DNA of 64,000 bases from Agarivorans albus. Lineage in GTDB: Bacteria > Pseudomonadota > Gammaproteobacteria > Enterobacterales > Celerinatantimonadaceae. The translations under genes were made by a program, and so were the position numbers. The notes beneath the pieces are model-generated. The model was not told the origin of the DNA. It made no database searches and was given only the letters and a program-made list of their open reading frames with translations. Positions 18,061 to 26,477 of the stretch are shown here, piece by piece (position 1 is the first letter of the stretch; each line of letters starts with the position of its first letter). The stretch is from the NCBI RefSeq assembly GCF_019670105.1, contig NZ_AP023032.1:1854972-1918971 (forward strand), written 5' to 3'.

Positions 18061-18603
18061 ATGAACAAGTTAATCAATGTAAACCGTATCTTAAGTAGTG
18101 GGCTATTGGTGTTAAGCAGCAGCTTGTTAGTGGCCTGTGGCGGAGGCGGCGGTGGAGGTGGCCAAACCGAAGTTGTTGAAACGGTAGAAACTGAACCAAG
18201 CCCAGAGCCAACAACACCTGTAGAAACAGTGCCCGAGCCAAGCCCTGAACCAACGCCTATTGCAACCAGCTTAGAAGAGGTACAGGTAGCAGAGAGTTTT
18301 ATTTTTAGTAATCAGCAAGATATAGAGTTGCAGGTGTCTTATCCAATGCTGGGAGACGAACGAGCTTACTTAAACATTTGCACCCAATGGAAAGATATGG
18401 AGCAGCAAAGTCTAGAGTACAGTTCTTGTGTATGGCGTGGTCAAATTAGCCAATCACAAATGGCGCTAGATATAACTTTGCCTGCTCATGCCAGCACTTT
18501 AGTGGCGGAGGTTTGGCAGCTATCGTCTGGCAACGTGACTCGAGTTCATCAAGAGTTAAGTTTGGCAGAGTTAGGTGTTACTTCACCGAGCTTTTCGTTT
18601 TAA
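18061..18603 (+). CDS. Small Pro/Glu-rich lipoprotein
   Basis: A 180-residue lipoprotein. The leader ends at a clear lipobox LLVAC followed by a run of eight glycines. A linker of about 45 residues is rich in Pro, Glu and Thr with the repeated unit EPSPEPT. A C-terminal globular domain of about 110 residues (from ATSLEEVQV) has three Cys residues and is probably an all-beta fold, but I do not recognise it. The start ATG 18061 is four bases after the LruC gene stop, with aggag 11 bases upstream. Tight coupling suggests it works with the LruC-domain protein at the cell surface. Confidence 0.85.
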   Translation: MNKLINVNRILSSGLLVLSSSLLVACGGGGGGGGQTEVVETVETEPSPEPTTPVETVPEPSPEPTPIATSLEEVQVAESFIFSNQQDIELQVSYPMLGDERAYLNICTQWKDMEQQSLEYSSCVWRGQISQSQMALDITLPAHASTLVAEVWQLSSGNVTRVHQELSLAELGVTSPSFSF

Positions 18604-18615
18604 GAGGTCAATGTG

Positions 18616-19674
18616 ATGCAGGCATATCATCATGGTGAGATTGTTCCTCAAGCGCATTCTGTTTGGTTGTTTATCGACAGCCAAACAGTGGGCGGTATAG
18701 AGAGCCACGTGTTCAATTTGGCCTTAGCGCTTCATCAACGAGGTCATGCTGTATGTGTTGTGTTTTGGAAGGCTTATATCAAGCCTCATCCTATGCTTAG
18801 TCAGTTAGAGCAAGCTCAAGTACCTTGGTTAATACTCGACGGCGCGATAGCTAGTTTGTTGCATGCGGTGAATAACTTCTCTCCAAGGCTAGTACATAGC
18901 CATGGTTACAAAGCGAGTTTAGTTGGGCGCGTGTTACGCTGTATTAAACCTATCAAGTTGGTTTCTAGCTATCATGCTGGTGAAATTAGCCAAGGGCGTT
19001 TAGCCTGCTACGACTGGTTAGATCGTAACACTGCGTGTTTGTCGCAGGCCAGAATTGCTATTAGTAGAGATATAGCCAAGCGTGTTGCAGCGTCTAGCAT
19101 GATAGTGAATAACTTCGTGCAAGTCCCTCCGTTTGTATCGACCTTAAAGTCTCGGCGACATAAGCGCCGTTTAACCATTGGCTTTGTTGGTCGGCTAACA
19201 GAAGTAAAGGGGCCTGATCGTTTTTACCAATTGGCTAAGGCCATGCCTGAGCTAAACTTTGTGGTGTTTGGTGAGGGGGCTTTATTGCCAAGTGATGAGC
19301 ACAAAAACTTAAGTAATCTAAGGCTACGCGGAAAACAAAACAGCATGGATACTTGCTGGCAAGAGCTAGATTTACTGTGTATGCCTTCACGAAATGAGGG
19401 CTTGCCGCTGGCGTCGTTAGAGGCCATGAGCAGAGGGATCCCGGTTATCGCCACTAATGTTGGGGCGCTTAGTGAACTCATTAAACACCAACAAAATGGT
19501 TTTATACTAGAAGGCTTTGAAGTGGAGCAGTGGCGTAAAGTCATTAAACGCTGGCAACAAAATGCTGATTTTCAGTATCAACTTGCTAAGCAGGCCAGGC
19601 AAACCATTATCGAGCGTTATTCCCCAGAAGCGATTATCCCGCAGTTTGAAAAGGTGTATAGCCAACTGGCTTAA
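18616..19674 (+). CDS. GT4-family glycosyltransferase
   Basis: A 352-residue retaining glycosyltransferase with the GT-B fold. The N-terminal domain has the glycine turn TVGGIESHVFNLA. The C-terminal donor domain starts at LTIGFVGRLTEVKGPDRF and carries the signature PSRNEGLPLASLEAMSRGIPVIAT, whose Glu residues form the E-x7-E motif. It is expected to add a sugar to the lipid-linked repeat unit. It is the third gene of the sigma54-driven operon that starts at 15936, and in position resembles sypH, which follows sypG in V. fischeri. A GTG three bases earlier (18613) is an alternative start. Confidence 0.9.
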   Translation: MQAYHHGEIVPQAHSVWLFIDSQTVGGIESHVFNLALALHQRGHAVCVVFWKAYIKPHPMLSQLEQAQVPWLILDGAIASLLHAVNNFSPRLVHSHGYKASLVGRVLRCIKPIKLVSSYHAGEISQGRLACYDWLDRNTACLSQARIAISRDIAKRVAASSMIVNNFVQVPPFVSTLKSRRHKRRLTIGFVGRLTEVKGPDRFYQLAKAMPELNFVVFGEGALLPSDEHKNLSNLRLRGKQNSMDTCWQELDLLCMPSRNEGLPLASLEAMSRGIPVIATNVGALSELIKHQQNGFILEGFEVEQWRKVIKRWQQNADFQYQLAKQARQTIIERYSPEAIIPQFEKVYSQLA

Positions 19675-19701
19675 CGGGAGCTTGATTGTGCTTGTTTCCT
19701 G

Positions 19702-19714
19702 TTGCAATTTGCAT
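19702..19714. promoter_or_regulatory. Orphan copy of the activator-like dyad
   Basis: TTGCA-ATT-TGCAT matches the dyad at 9 of 10 positions, 28 bp after the glycosyltransferase stop. About 30 bp downstream AGGATAAGTATTTGC has the right GG-to-GC spacing for sigma54 but a poor -24. Two stem-loops follow (arms at 19777-19785 and 19796-19804; CTATAACC/GGTTATAG at about 19863-19883). No plus-strand gene follows, so function is doubtful. Confidence 0.3.
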
Positions 19715-19834
19715 TAATTCAAAATGCTTATCTGATGGATCTTAGGAAGGATAAGTATTTGCCGTTCTAAAAAACTAGCTGCATTCTCAGCTGAAAATGC
19801 AGCTCTAAAAGACCTGAAGTTAACGATTGTGGAA

Positions 19835-20011
19835 TTACTTTTTCGTCTTCATTTTGCAATCATCTATAACCGCTTTGGTTATAGGGCCGCGAGACTGCTC
19901 GGTTTTCAATACCTTTGAACAGTCAAAATTATCGTTAAAAACATAAATGCCCATGGCTTGAACAGAGCTTGCTGCAAAGCTAAGAGCTAACGCTAAACTT
20001 AAAACTTTCAT
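19835..20011 (-). CDS. Small secreted protein of 58 residues
   Basis: A short gene with a clear signal peptide (MKVLSLALALSFAASSVQA, residues 1-19), leaving a mature peptide of about 39 residues with two cysteines (Cys31 and Cys52) that could form a disulfide, and a Lys-rich tail. An aagga site lies seven bases before ATG 20011. Many Vibrionales and Alteromonadales carry such small periplasmic proteins with a C-terminal DDCK segment, but I cannot name a family or function. It lies alone in the intergenic stretch between the glycosyltransferase gene and the ABC importer operon. Confidence 0.7.
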   Translation of the reverse strand: MKVLSLALALSFAASSVQAMGIYVFNDNFDCSKVLKTEQSRGPITKAVIDDCKMKTKK

Positions 20012-20537
20012 AGTGATTCCTTTTACAAAAAAGTTTTTATTACTGTAATGAGTGCAATGGCTGTCGACTTATTAACAGAGTTACGGAAGACGATTTGGTA
20101 TTAACGATGACTAGTCATATTGTTAACTGCGTCACAAATCAGCTTCTAGGTAAAGGTTAGGTCAATGTTATGAAAATGTGAAGTTAAATAAAGGTCATTT
20201 TTTAATCAGATGTTGATTCTAAAGTGCTTTTTATTTTTTTGTTTTTATAATCAATCTCTTATTGTATTTGGTTTTTATTCATTTGCTTTTAAATTGACTT
20301 TATTGAAACGAAATTTCATAAAGGCTTGCGTGACTTGACTGTGCGAAGAAATCTTTAGCGGCTGGTTTTGTTCAATTTTTATTGGCTTGCTTACATTTGG
20401 CATGAGCTCTGTTTTAGAAAACTTCTTTGTTGCGTGCTTAGGCCCTATATCGTTTTATTTGTTAATTGCTATCTTGGCTGTGATTTGCAATTGAAATGAT
20501 ATAACATCACATTTATTCGTATCCCACTGTTGCTACT
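20012..20537. other. Long AT-rich intergenic region, mostly without features
   Basis: About 525 bases of low-GC DNA between the small secreted protein gene and the ABC importer operon. I see no further gene. The only feature I would mark is a near-palindrome at 20496-20507 (listed separately). Confidence 0.4.
20496..20507. promoter_or_regulatory. Possible Zur-like metal-responsive site
   Basis: ATGATATAACAT differs at one position from the palindrome ATGTTATAACAT, which resembles TGTTATA/TATAACA Zur half-sites of gammaproteobacteria. It lies 31 bp before the start of the importer operon, where a repressor would act. The match is short and the AT-rich background makes chance matches likely. 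Confidence 0.3.
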
Positions 20538-20828
20538 GTGTTTTATTTCAGCCGCTTCCAATTTAATAAATTGCTAATACTGGCGATGCTCATTATCCCT
20601 GTGGGGTTGAGTAGCCTTTCGCTCGTTCATGCGATGGAGGTGGAGCAGCATGTTCATGAACAGCACCAGTGTGAAATGTATGATGCGATGCTTAATGCAA
20701 TAAGCTATCCAGTTATTTCAGTCACTTTAGTCGCTCTTACTAAGTGCTCTCTTAGCTTTAGTACATTAGAAGAAACCGCCTGTTTTACTGCACTTCCAAG
20801 AACGCGCTCTCCGCCTCTGCGATTCTAA
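20538..20828 (+). CDS. Small His-rich membrane or exported protein
   Basis: A 96-residue protein with a GTG start. A hydrophobic leader (LLILAMLIIPVGLSSLSLVHA) is followed by the metal-binding-like stretch EVEQHVHEQHQCE, then a second hydrophobic segment with two more Cys residues and a terminal PRTRSPPLRF. The layout resembles the small DUF2607/DUF2946-type proteins that often sit next to metal transport genes, though I cannot confirm a family. It precedes the ABC importer by 69 bp and probably shares its promoter. A role in presenting or sensing a transition metal is inference from the His/Cys content and position. Confidence 0.6.
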   Translation: MFYFSRFQFNKLLILAMLIIPVGLSSLSLVHAMEVEQHVHEQHQCEMYDAMLNAISYPVISVTLVALTKCSLSFSTLEETACFTALPRTRSPPLRF

Positions 20829-20897
20829 ATTTTCTACCGAGTATCTTTTCAAAATCTCCTTTTTTATAGCGTTAAATGGAATACGTTAGGAACCCTT

Positions 20898-22487
20898 ATG
20901 ACTGAAATATCTTATAAACCCAAGAACAAATTCAAGCGTGGTGCGTTGCTTGTTGTGCTCGTACTCGCGGTTGTTGTTACCGCTGTAATGTTTAAAGACT
21001 CCAAAAAATCTGAGTCTTTAACGCCAAGCAAAGCTAATACTTTATCTATTAGTGGCCCCTGGGAAATGACCAGTTTAGACCCCTCTAAACAAGGCTACAT
21101 ATTAACCCGTATGCAAGTGATTGAGACGCTGTTAAACGTGGACGAACGTGGCGCCATTACAGCAGGATTAGCAACGCAGTGGCAGGTGAGTGAAGATGGG
21201 CTGAACTGGCAATTTACTTTGCGAGATGGAGTGACCTTCCACGATGGCTCGTCTCTTGACGCTAATGTAGCTGTTCATTCTCTTAAGGTTGCTCAAAGTA
21301 AGCACGGTACTTTAAGCAAAGCGGAAGTCGTGAACATTTCTGCACTTAGCGACAATCAAATTGGTATCGAGTTAGCTAAACCGTATGTGGCGTTCGCCGC
21401 GCTGCTAACCAACTATTCAAATGCCATTTTGGCAGAAAAATCCTACCAAGAAGATGGTGCGGTACTAGAGCTATATGGCAGCGGCCCATACCAAATGGAA
21501 AGCTTTTCGCCGCCTCATAAATTAACCGTGAGGAAGTTTGATGAGTACTGGGGAGAAAAGGCTCAAATCAGCTTTGCAACTTACTTAACTGGTCACCGAG
21601 CCGAAAGCCGGATTTTGCAGGCTAAATCTGGCGAAGCTGACATAGTGTTTACCCTAGACCCAGCCATGCTTAGCCAACTTGAATCAAGCACTGAGTTAGC
21701 TGTTCACAGCAATCTAATCCCACGAACTATGTTTGTGAAGTTAAATGCTGGTCACCCCTTCCTTAGTGATGTTAAAGCTCGCCAAGCCTTGAGTATGGCT
21801 TTAGATAGAGCCGCCATTAGCAAAAATGTACTGGGCGCTGAAGGTTCTGAAACTGCACAACTTATGCCTAGCTCTATGTCGCAATGGTTTATTGAAGGAG
21901 TTGATAATAATCCTTACAACTTAGAACAGGCGCAGCAAATACTCAGCGGTTTAGGTTGGCAAAAAGGTACGTCGGGATTGTTAGAGCGCGATGGTAAGCC
22001 ATTTAAAATTACTATGATGACATATGCAGACCGTCCTGAACTGGCTACAGTAGCAACGGCCATTCAAGCGCAGTGGGCCAAACTTGGCGTAGATCTAAAA
22101 GTAGATGTAACTAACTCAAGCATGATCCCGGCGGGTCATACCGATGGTTCTTTAGAAATGGCGCTTATTGCCCGCAACTTTGGCTTTAGTGCCGACCCTT
22201 TACCCATTATTAGTAGTGATTTTGCCAACGGTGGTGGCGACTGGGGAACCATGAACTGGGTTAATCCGCAGGTAGATACTGCCATTGCTGAGTTGCTAAA
22301 TTCCAGCCAAGCTGAGCAATCTTTTGCCTTAAGCCAAGAGGTGGCGCAAGAGATCTATCAGGATACTCCAGTGCTACCTATTTCTAGCTACAGCCAACAT
22401 ACGTCGGTTAATGCACGAGTGAAGAACTTTAAGTTCGACCCCTTTGAGCGTGATTACTTCATCAATCAGATGTATTTCGAACAGTAG
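20898..22487 (+). CDS. ABC transporter substrate-binding protein, peptide/nickel (family 5) type
   Basis: A 529-residue periplasmic solute-binding protein of the DppA/OppA/NikA family. An N-terminal hydrophobic segment (ALLVVLVLAVVVTAVMF) after a basic stretch serves as signal peptide or anchor. Family motifs visible are GLATQWQVSEDGLNWQFTL, GVTFHDGSSLDA, GSGPYQM and VRQALSMA-like KARQALSMALDRAAI. It is the first component of a four-gene importer (20898-25615). The substrate may be nickel, another metal complex or an opine metallophore, judged from the His-rich neighbour; oligopeptide cannot be excluded. Confidence 0.88.
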   Translation: MTEISYKPKNKFKRGALLVVLVLAVVVTAVMFKDSKKSESLTPSKANTLSISGPWEMTSLDPSKQGYILTRMQVIETLLNVDERGAITAGLATQWQVSEDGLNWQFTLRDGVTFHDGSSLDANVAVHSLKVAQSKHGTLSKAEVVNISALSDNQIGIELAKPYVAFAALLTNYSNAILAEKSYQEDGAVLELYGSGPYQMESFSPPHKLTVRKFDEYWGEKAQISFATYLTGHRAESRILQAKSGEADIVFTLDPAMLSQLESSTELAVHSNLIPRTMFVKLNAGHPFLSDVKARQALSMALDRAAISKNVLGAEGSETAQLMPSSMSQWFIEGVDNNPYNLEQAQQILSGLGWQKGTSGLLERDGKPFKITMMTYADRPELATVATAIQAQWAKLGVDLKVDVTNSSMIPAGHTDGSLEMALIARNFGFSADPLPIISSDFANGGGDWGTMNWVNPQVDTAIAELLNSSQAEQSFALSQEVAQEIYQDTPVLPISSYSQHTSVNARVKNFKFDPFERDYFINQMYFEQ

Positions 22488-22498
22488 GAACGTAAACG

Positions 22499-23452
22499 AT
22501 GTTGTGGGATCTAGCTAAAAAGCGCTTATACCAACTTATTTTGGTTGCTTGGGGAGTGGGTACGCTGACTTTTGTATTGATGCGTAGCCTACCAGGAGAT
22601 ATGGCTTATAGAATTGCGGCCAGTCGCTACGGGCAGGATAACGTTGATTCAGCAGCGGCAGAACTTGTTCGCCAAGAATTAAACTTAGACCAAGGTTGGT
22701 TGAGTAGCTACGTTAGTTGGTTGTTAGACCTACTGCAGCTTAACTTAGGTAATTCACTGGTAAGTGGATTACCGGTTAGTGAAATGGTTTTACATCAACT
22801 AGGCCATTCATTGCTGCTAGCAGGGGTTGGCATTGCCTTATCGATATTGATTGCGCTGCCTTTAGGTACCTTAACGGCTAAAGAAGTATTGAAGAAAAAA
22901 GGCGGCGTGATTAATTCGCTGGTGGTGTGGTTTTCTACCTTCACCCGGGCAATGCCAGTATTTGTATTGGGTTTGATACTAATTTTGCTGTTCGCCATTG
23001 AGTGGCAATGGTTCCCGGTAGCAGGTTACGGTACTTGGCAACACCTTGTTTTGCCAAGTGTAACCTTAGCGATTAGTTTAGCAGCGGTATCAAATCGGGT
23101 GGTTCACAATAGCGTAGGCCGGGTGCTTCGCTCACCCTTTTATCTATTCTCCCGAGTAAAAGGCTTAACCGAGAATCAAACCTTTTTTCGCCATGGTGTG
23201 AGAAATATGGCGGTGCCCGTTGTTGCTTTTATTGGTATTCAACTGGTGAGCGTGATTGAGGGGATAGTGATGATTGAGTCTCTCTTCTCTTGGCCTGGTG
23301 TTGGCCACGGCCTTGCGCACGCAATTTTTGCCCGCGATATTCCGGTTATTCAAGGCTGTGCCCTTACCATGGGGGTGTTGTTTGTATTGCTAAATAGCCT
23401 GATAGATGTGTTGTGTTACTGGATTGATCCAAGAGGTCAGCTAGAGAAATGA
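22499..23452 (+). CDS. ABC transporter permease, NikB/DppB type
   Basis: A 317-residue inner-membrane permease with about six TM segments and the N-terminal FVLMRSLPGDMA motif of DppB-type subunits. The cytoplasmic EAA loop that contacts the ATPase is in the region RVKGLTENQTFFRHGVRN. It follows the binding protein by 11 bp and overlaps the next permease by four bases, so translation is coupled. Confidence 0.9.
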   Translation: MLWDLAKKRLYQLILVAWGVGTLTFVLMRSLPGDMAYRIAASRYGQDNVDSAAAELVRQELNLDQGWLSSYVSWLLDLLQLNLGNSLVSGLPVSEMVLHQLGHSLLLAGVGIALSILIALPLGTLTAKEVLKKKGGVINSLVVWFSTFTRAMPVFVLGLILILLFAIEWQWFPVAGYGTWQHLVLPSVTLAISLAAVSNRVVHNSVGRVLRSPFYLFSRVKGLTENQTFFRHGVRNMAVPVVAFIGIQLVSVIEGIVMIESLFSWPGVGHGLAHAIFARDIPVIQGCALTMGVLFVLLNSLIDVLCYWIDPRGQLEK

Positions 23453-24258
23453 TGAAGCAATTAAATTTAAATCAAAAGCTTGGCTTAATTATTCTGCTTG
23501 GGCTGCTGACGTTTTCGCTATTAGTGGCTTGCTTGTCTCCACATAGTATTGATGAGCAAAACTTAGCACAGCGTTTATTACTGCCAAGTGCCAACAATTG
23601 GCTGGGTACCGATCATTTTGGTCGAGATATGATGACCCGTTTAGCCAGTGCTATCGGCTTGTCATTTAGCTTAGGCGTGCTTTGTGTTGTTAGTGCCTCT
23701 GTATTAGGTGTAACGCTTGGCGTTTGTTCTGCTTGGGCGGGAGGCAGAGTTGAGCAAGCTCTAGATGTGGTGGTGAATATACTACTCGCGCTACCTGGTT
23801 TGGTGTTGGTGTTATTACTTTCAGCACTGGCGCCGGGTTCATTTTTAGTGATGTACCTCGCTATCTCATTGGTGCAGTGGGTTGAGTATTATCGCGTAAC
23901 CCGCGCAATTACGCGAACCATTGTCGATAGCCCCGAGCGGCAGGTTTCCGCCATGATGGGCTTTGGTAAATGGTATCAGTTTAAGCGTCACATTTGGCCA
24001 GCCGTCGCTTCGTCGGTATTTACCATGGCAGCCTTTGGCGCTGCGAATGCCATTTTAATGATGGCATCGCTGGGCTTTATTGCGGTAGGTATTCAACCAC
24101 CATTGGCCGAACTGGGCTTAATGAGTGTGGAGCTATTTCCGTTTTATATTGAAGCACCCTGGGTACTCGCTCAACCCTTACTCGTGGTTGCTCTATTGGT
24201 GTTAGGTTTTCATTTATTAGCAGGAGCGAGCCGTGAATCTCTTAATTCAGCTGACTGA
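23449..24258 (+). CDS. ABC transporter permease, NikC/DppC type
   Basis: A 269-residue second permease with about six TM segments. The DppC-type signature NWLGTDHFGRDMMTRLA lies after TM1, and the EAA loop is at about residues 165-185 (ERQVSAMMGFGKWYQFKRHIWP). It overlaps the NikB-type gene by four bases and the ATPase gene by 26 bases, a tightly coupled operon. It would pair with the 22499 permease to form the import channel. Confidence 0.9.
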   Translation: MMKQLNLNQKLGLIILLGLLTFSLLVACLSPHSIDEQNLAQRLLLPSANNWLGTDHFGRDMMTRLASAIGLSFSLGVLCVVSASVLGVTLGVCSAWAGGRVEQALDVVVNILLALPGLVLVLLLSALAPGSFLVMYLAISLVQWVEYYRVTRAITRTIVDSPERQVSAMMGFGKWYQFKRHIWPAVASSVFTMAAFGAANAILMMASLGFIAVGIQPPLAELGLMSVELFPFYIEAPWVLAQPLLVVALLVLGFHLLAGASRESLNSAD

Positions 24259-25615
24259 TCTTTCGATTAACGCCAAAGAGCTTGAGTTGCTTCAACCCTT
24301 ATCGCTTCAGTTATACCAAGACAAACCTTTAACTATTCTTGGCCAAACTGGCTCGGGTAAAAGCTTGTTGGCTCAAGCCATTGTGGGTTTGTTACCTAGC
24401 GAATTATCGCAACAAGGTAAAGTAGAAGTATTTGGTAAAGTTCATGAGCGAAAGTCACTCACCAGCCTTTGGGGCAAGCAGGTAATAATGTTACCTCAGG
24501 AGCCTTGGCGCGCACTTGACCCGTTAATGCCGGCTATTCAGCAAGTGTCTGAAGTTTACGAGTGTTTGCACAATCTCGACGAAGAAACTGCATTTAATCG
24601 CGCAATAGAGGACTTAGACCGAGTCGGCTTGAAAAGTAGCGCCTTAAAACGCCCTGGGCAACTATCCGGTGGCATGGCGCAGCGTTTAGCGGTATCTGCG
24701 GCAACAGCTGGTGGAGCAAAGTTGGTGCTAGCCGATGAGCCAACAAAAGGGCTTGATGTAAGCCGCAGAGACGACATCATTCAATTGCTAATCAACAGTG
24801 CCAAGGGTGGTGGTTTGCTAACCATTACTCATGACATAGAAGTTGCACGCCAGATTGGCGGTGAGATTATTGTGATGAAAGAAGGGGAAGTGGTTGAACG
24901 GGGTAGTGCTGAGCAAGTATTGGAAAATCCTCAACACGCTTATACCCAATTGCTGATTGCCGCGGATCCACGCCACTGGCAACAGCGTGAGAAAAGCCAA
25001 ATTGCTAAAACCCCAGTACTCGAAACTAAGTGTTTAGTGATAGGTCGCAATGGTACAGCGCTGTCGAAGAACATCGATTTCACCATTCACACTGGCGAAG
25101 TGGTGGGGGTGGTAGGTGATAGTGGTTGTGGCAAAAGCACTTTAGGCGATACTTTACTGGGTTTACTTAAGCCGGTTGATGGCCAGGTGAACAAGTTAAA
25201 GAACGACGCTAAACCTTACCAATGGTTGAAGCTTTACCAAGACCCTCCTGCGGCAATTACCTCTAGTGTTTCACTTGGAGTATTGTTGGAAGACTTGCTC
25301 AAGCTGCACAAGGTAGAGCGCGAGCGTGTGCCGGATTTAATGAACAAACTTAACTTGGCACCAGAGCTTCTCGCGCGAAGAAGCACCGAGGTGTCAGGGG
25401 GAGAATTGCAGCGTTTTGCAATTTTGCGTGCTTTGTTACTGGATCCGGTATTTTTGTTTGCCGATGAACCCACCTCTCGCTTAGATCCGGTAATTGCAAA
25501 AGAGGTGACCGACCTACTAGTGGATTTGGCGAAACAACAAGGTTGTGCGCTGTTATTAGTAAGCCACGATCCCTACATGATTGAGAAGCGCTGCGATACC
25601 GTAGTGCGCTTGTAA
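24233..25615 (+). CDS. Fused double ABC ATPase, NikDE/DppDF type
   Basis: A 460-residue protein carrying two ATPase domains in one chain, which are separate proteins in NikD/NikE or DppD/DppF. Domain 1 has Walker A GQTGSGKS, signature LSGGMAQR and Walker B LVLADEPTKGLD. Domain 2 (from about residue 255) has GDSGCGKS, VSGGELQR and FLFADEPTSRLD. The start is GTG 24233 with caggagcg upstream, overlapping the preceding gene. It powers the importer. A weak hairpin with GC-rich arms (25643-25673) follows and may be the operon terminator. Confidence 0.92.
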   Translation: MNLLIQLTDLSINAKELELLQPLSLQLYQDKPLTILGQTGSGKSLLAQAIVGLLPSELSQQGKVEVFGKVHERKSLTSLWGKQVIMLPQEPWRALDPLMPAIQQVSEVYECLHNLDEETAFNRAIEDLDRVGLKSSALKRPGQLSGGMAQRLAVSAATAGGAKLVLADEPTKGLDVSRRDDIIQLLINSAKGGGLLTITHDIEVARQIGGEIIVMKEGEVVERGSAEQVLENPQHAYTQLLIAADPRHWQQREKSQIAKTPVLETKCLVIGRNGTALSKNIDFTIHTGEVVGVVGDSGCGKSTLGDTLLGLLKPVDGQVNKLKNDAKPYQWLKLYQDPPAAITSSVSLGVLLEDLLKLHKVERERVPDLMNKLNLAPELLARRSTEVSGGELQRFAILRALLLDPVFLFADEPTSRLDPVIAKEVTDLLVDLAKQQGCALLLVSHDPYMIEKRCDTVVRL

Positions 25616-25642
25616 GGTGAGTTAATTTACAGGTAAGCGTAT

Positions 25643-25673
25643 AAAGGCGGTTTAGCTAAGCTGGGCCGCTTTT
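25643..25673 (+). terminator. Possible terminator of the ABC importer operon
   Basis: AAAGGCGG and CCGCTTTT form an imperfect stem (one bulge) around a 15-base loop, ending in T4, 28 bp after the ATPase stop. The remaining 25674-25983 stretch is AT-rich and I see no gene in it. Confidence 0.45.
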
Positions 25674-25983
25674 ATTCGTTTTGGCGCTTCACAATTAAGT
25701 TACCCAGTTTTATTGGCCTAGAAGAGAGAGAGCTAATCACCTGATTCGCTAATAAAAGAGGCTAAGTTTCAACTCCATCCCCGGTGTGTCTGCCATAGAT
25801 TTCTATCAACCAGCTTCTTATCTGAATCAAAGTTCTCATGGTTAGTCTGTTTACCGTATGATTTTACCTATTTTTTTGGTATTTATTAGTAAGGTTGTAG
25901 ATAAGTATCTGTTGGCTTGTAAGCTAGGCTATGCTTGCAAGGACGCATAGATTAAATGTTAGGTTTATAGGTAAATTTTGATT

Positions 25984-26475
25984 ATGGATGCAGTATTACC
26001 AAGAGAACGGAATTACATTCAGATCTTCATGGCATCCCTAGCGCCTCTTCCATTCCTATTATTTGTAGTAGCTCAAGCTAAAGGCTTGAGTGCGTTTACG
26101 CTCATTATTGTCCTAGTAGTTATGCTGGCTTCATTTGTGTTTTGGTTTAAAAATGGTATGAAGCCTTCTGCTTGGATTAAAGCCGGAAGTTTGTATATTC
26201 GTGATGGCGCTTTCGGTGAAATCTGTATTCCGCGCAATAAAGTCCAATTTATGCGTTACGAGTCGTTTCACTCTCAGTACATTTCAAAAGGGCGCACCGG
26301 TGAAACAGTTGCAATGCATAAGCTACTCGTCAAAATGGAAGGATTCCAAGAGTGGGAAGTACCTATCAAGGACTTAGTTGAGCTAGGAGCTGACTTGAGG
26401 CTATATAAGTTTATTAAAGACAATTTTTACGATGTTGTATTAGCTAAAAAGCCCTATCAATCGCGTCAAGTCTAG
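25984..26475 (+). CDS. Hypothetical membrane protein with two TM segments
   Basis: A 163-residue protein. Two hydrophobic helices near the N-terminus (about 15-32 and 38-54) are followed by a cytoplasmic domain of about 100 residues whose pattern (strand-rich, ending in a long helix, LVELGADLRLYKFIKDNFYDVV) suggests a PH-like fold. I do not recognise a named family. ATG 25984 is preceded by a TTG in the same frame at 25978. It is followed after two bases by the nucleotidyltransferase-like gene. The group of small genes 25984-28630 has no shared pathway I can see. Confidence 0.65.
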   Translation: MDAVLPRERNYIQIFMASLAPLPFLLFVVAQAKGLSAFTLIIVLVVMLASFVFWFKNGMKPSAWIKAGSLYIRDGAFGEICIPRNKVQFMRYESFHSQYISKGRTGETVAMHKLLVKMEGFQEWEVPIKDLVELGADLRLYKFIKDNFYDVVLAKKPYQSRQV

Positions 26476-26477
26476 CC

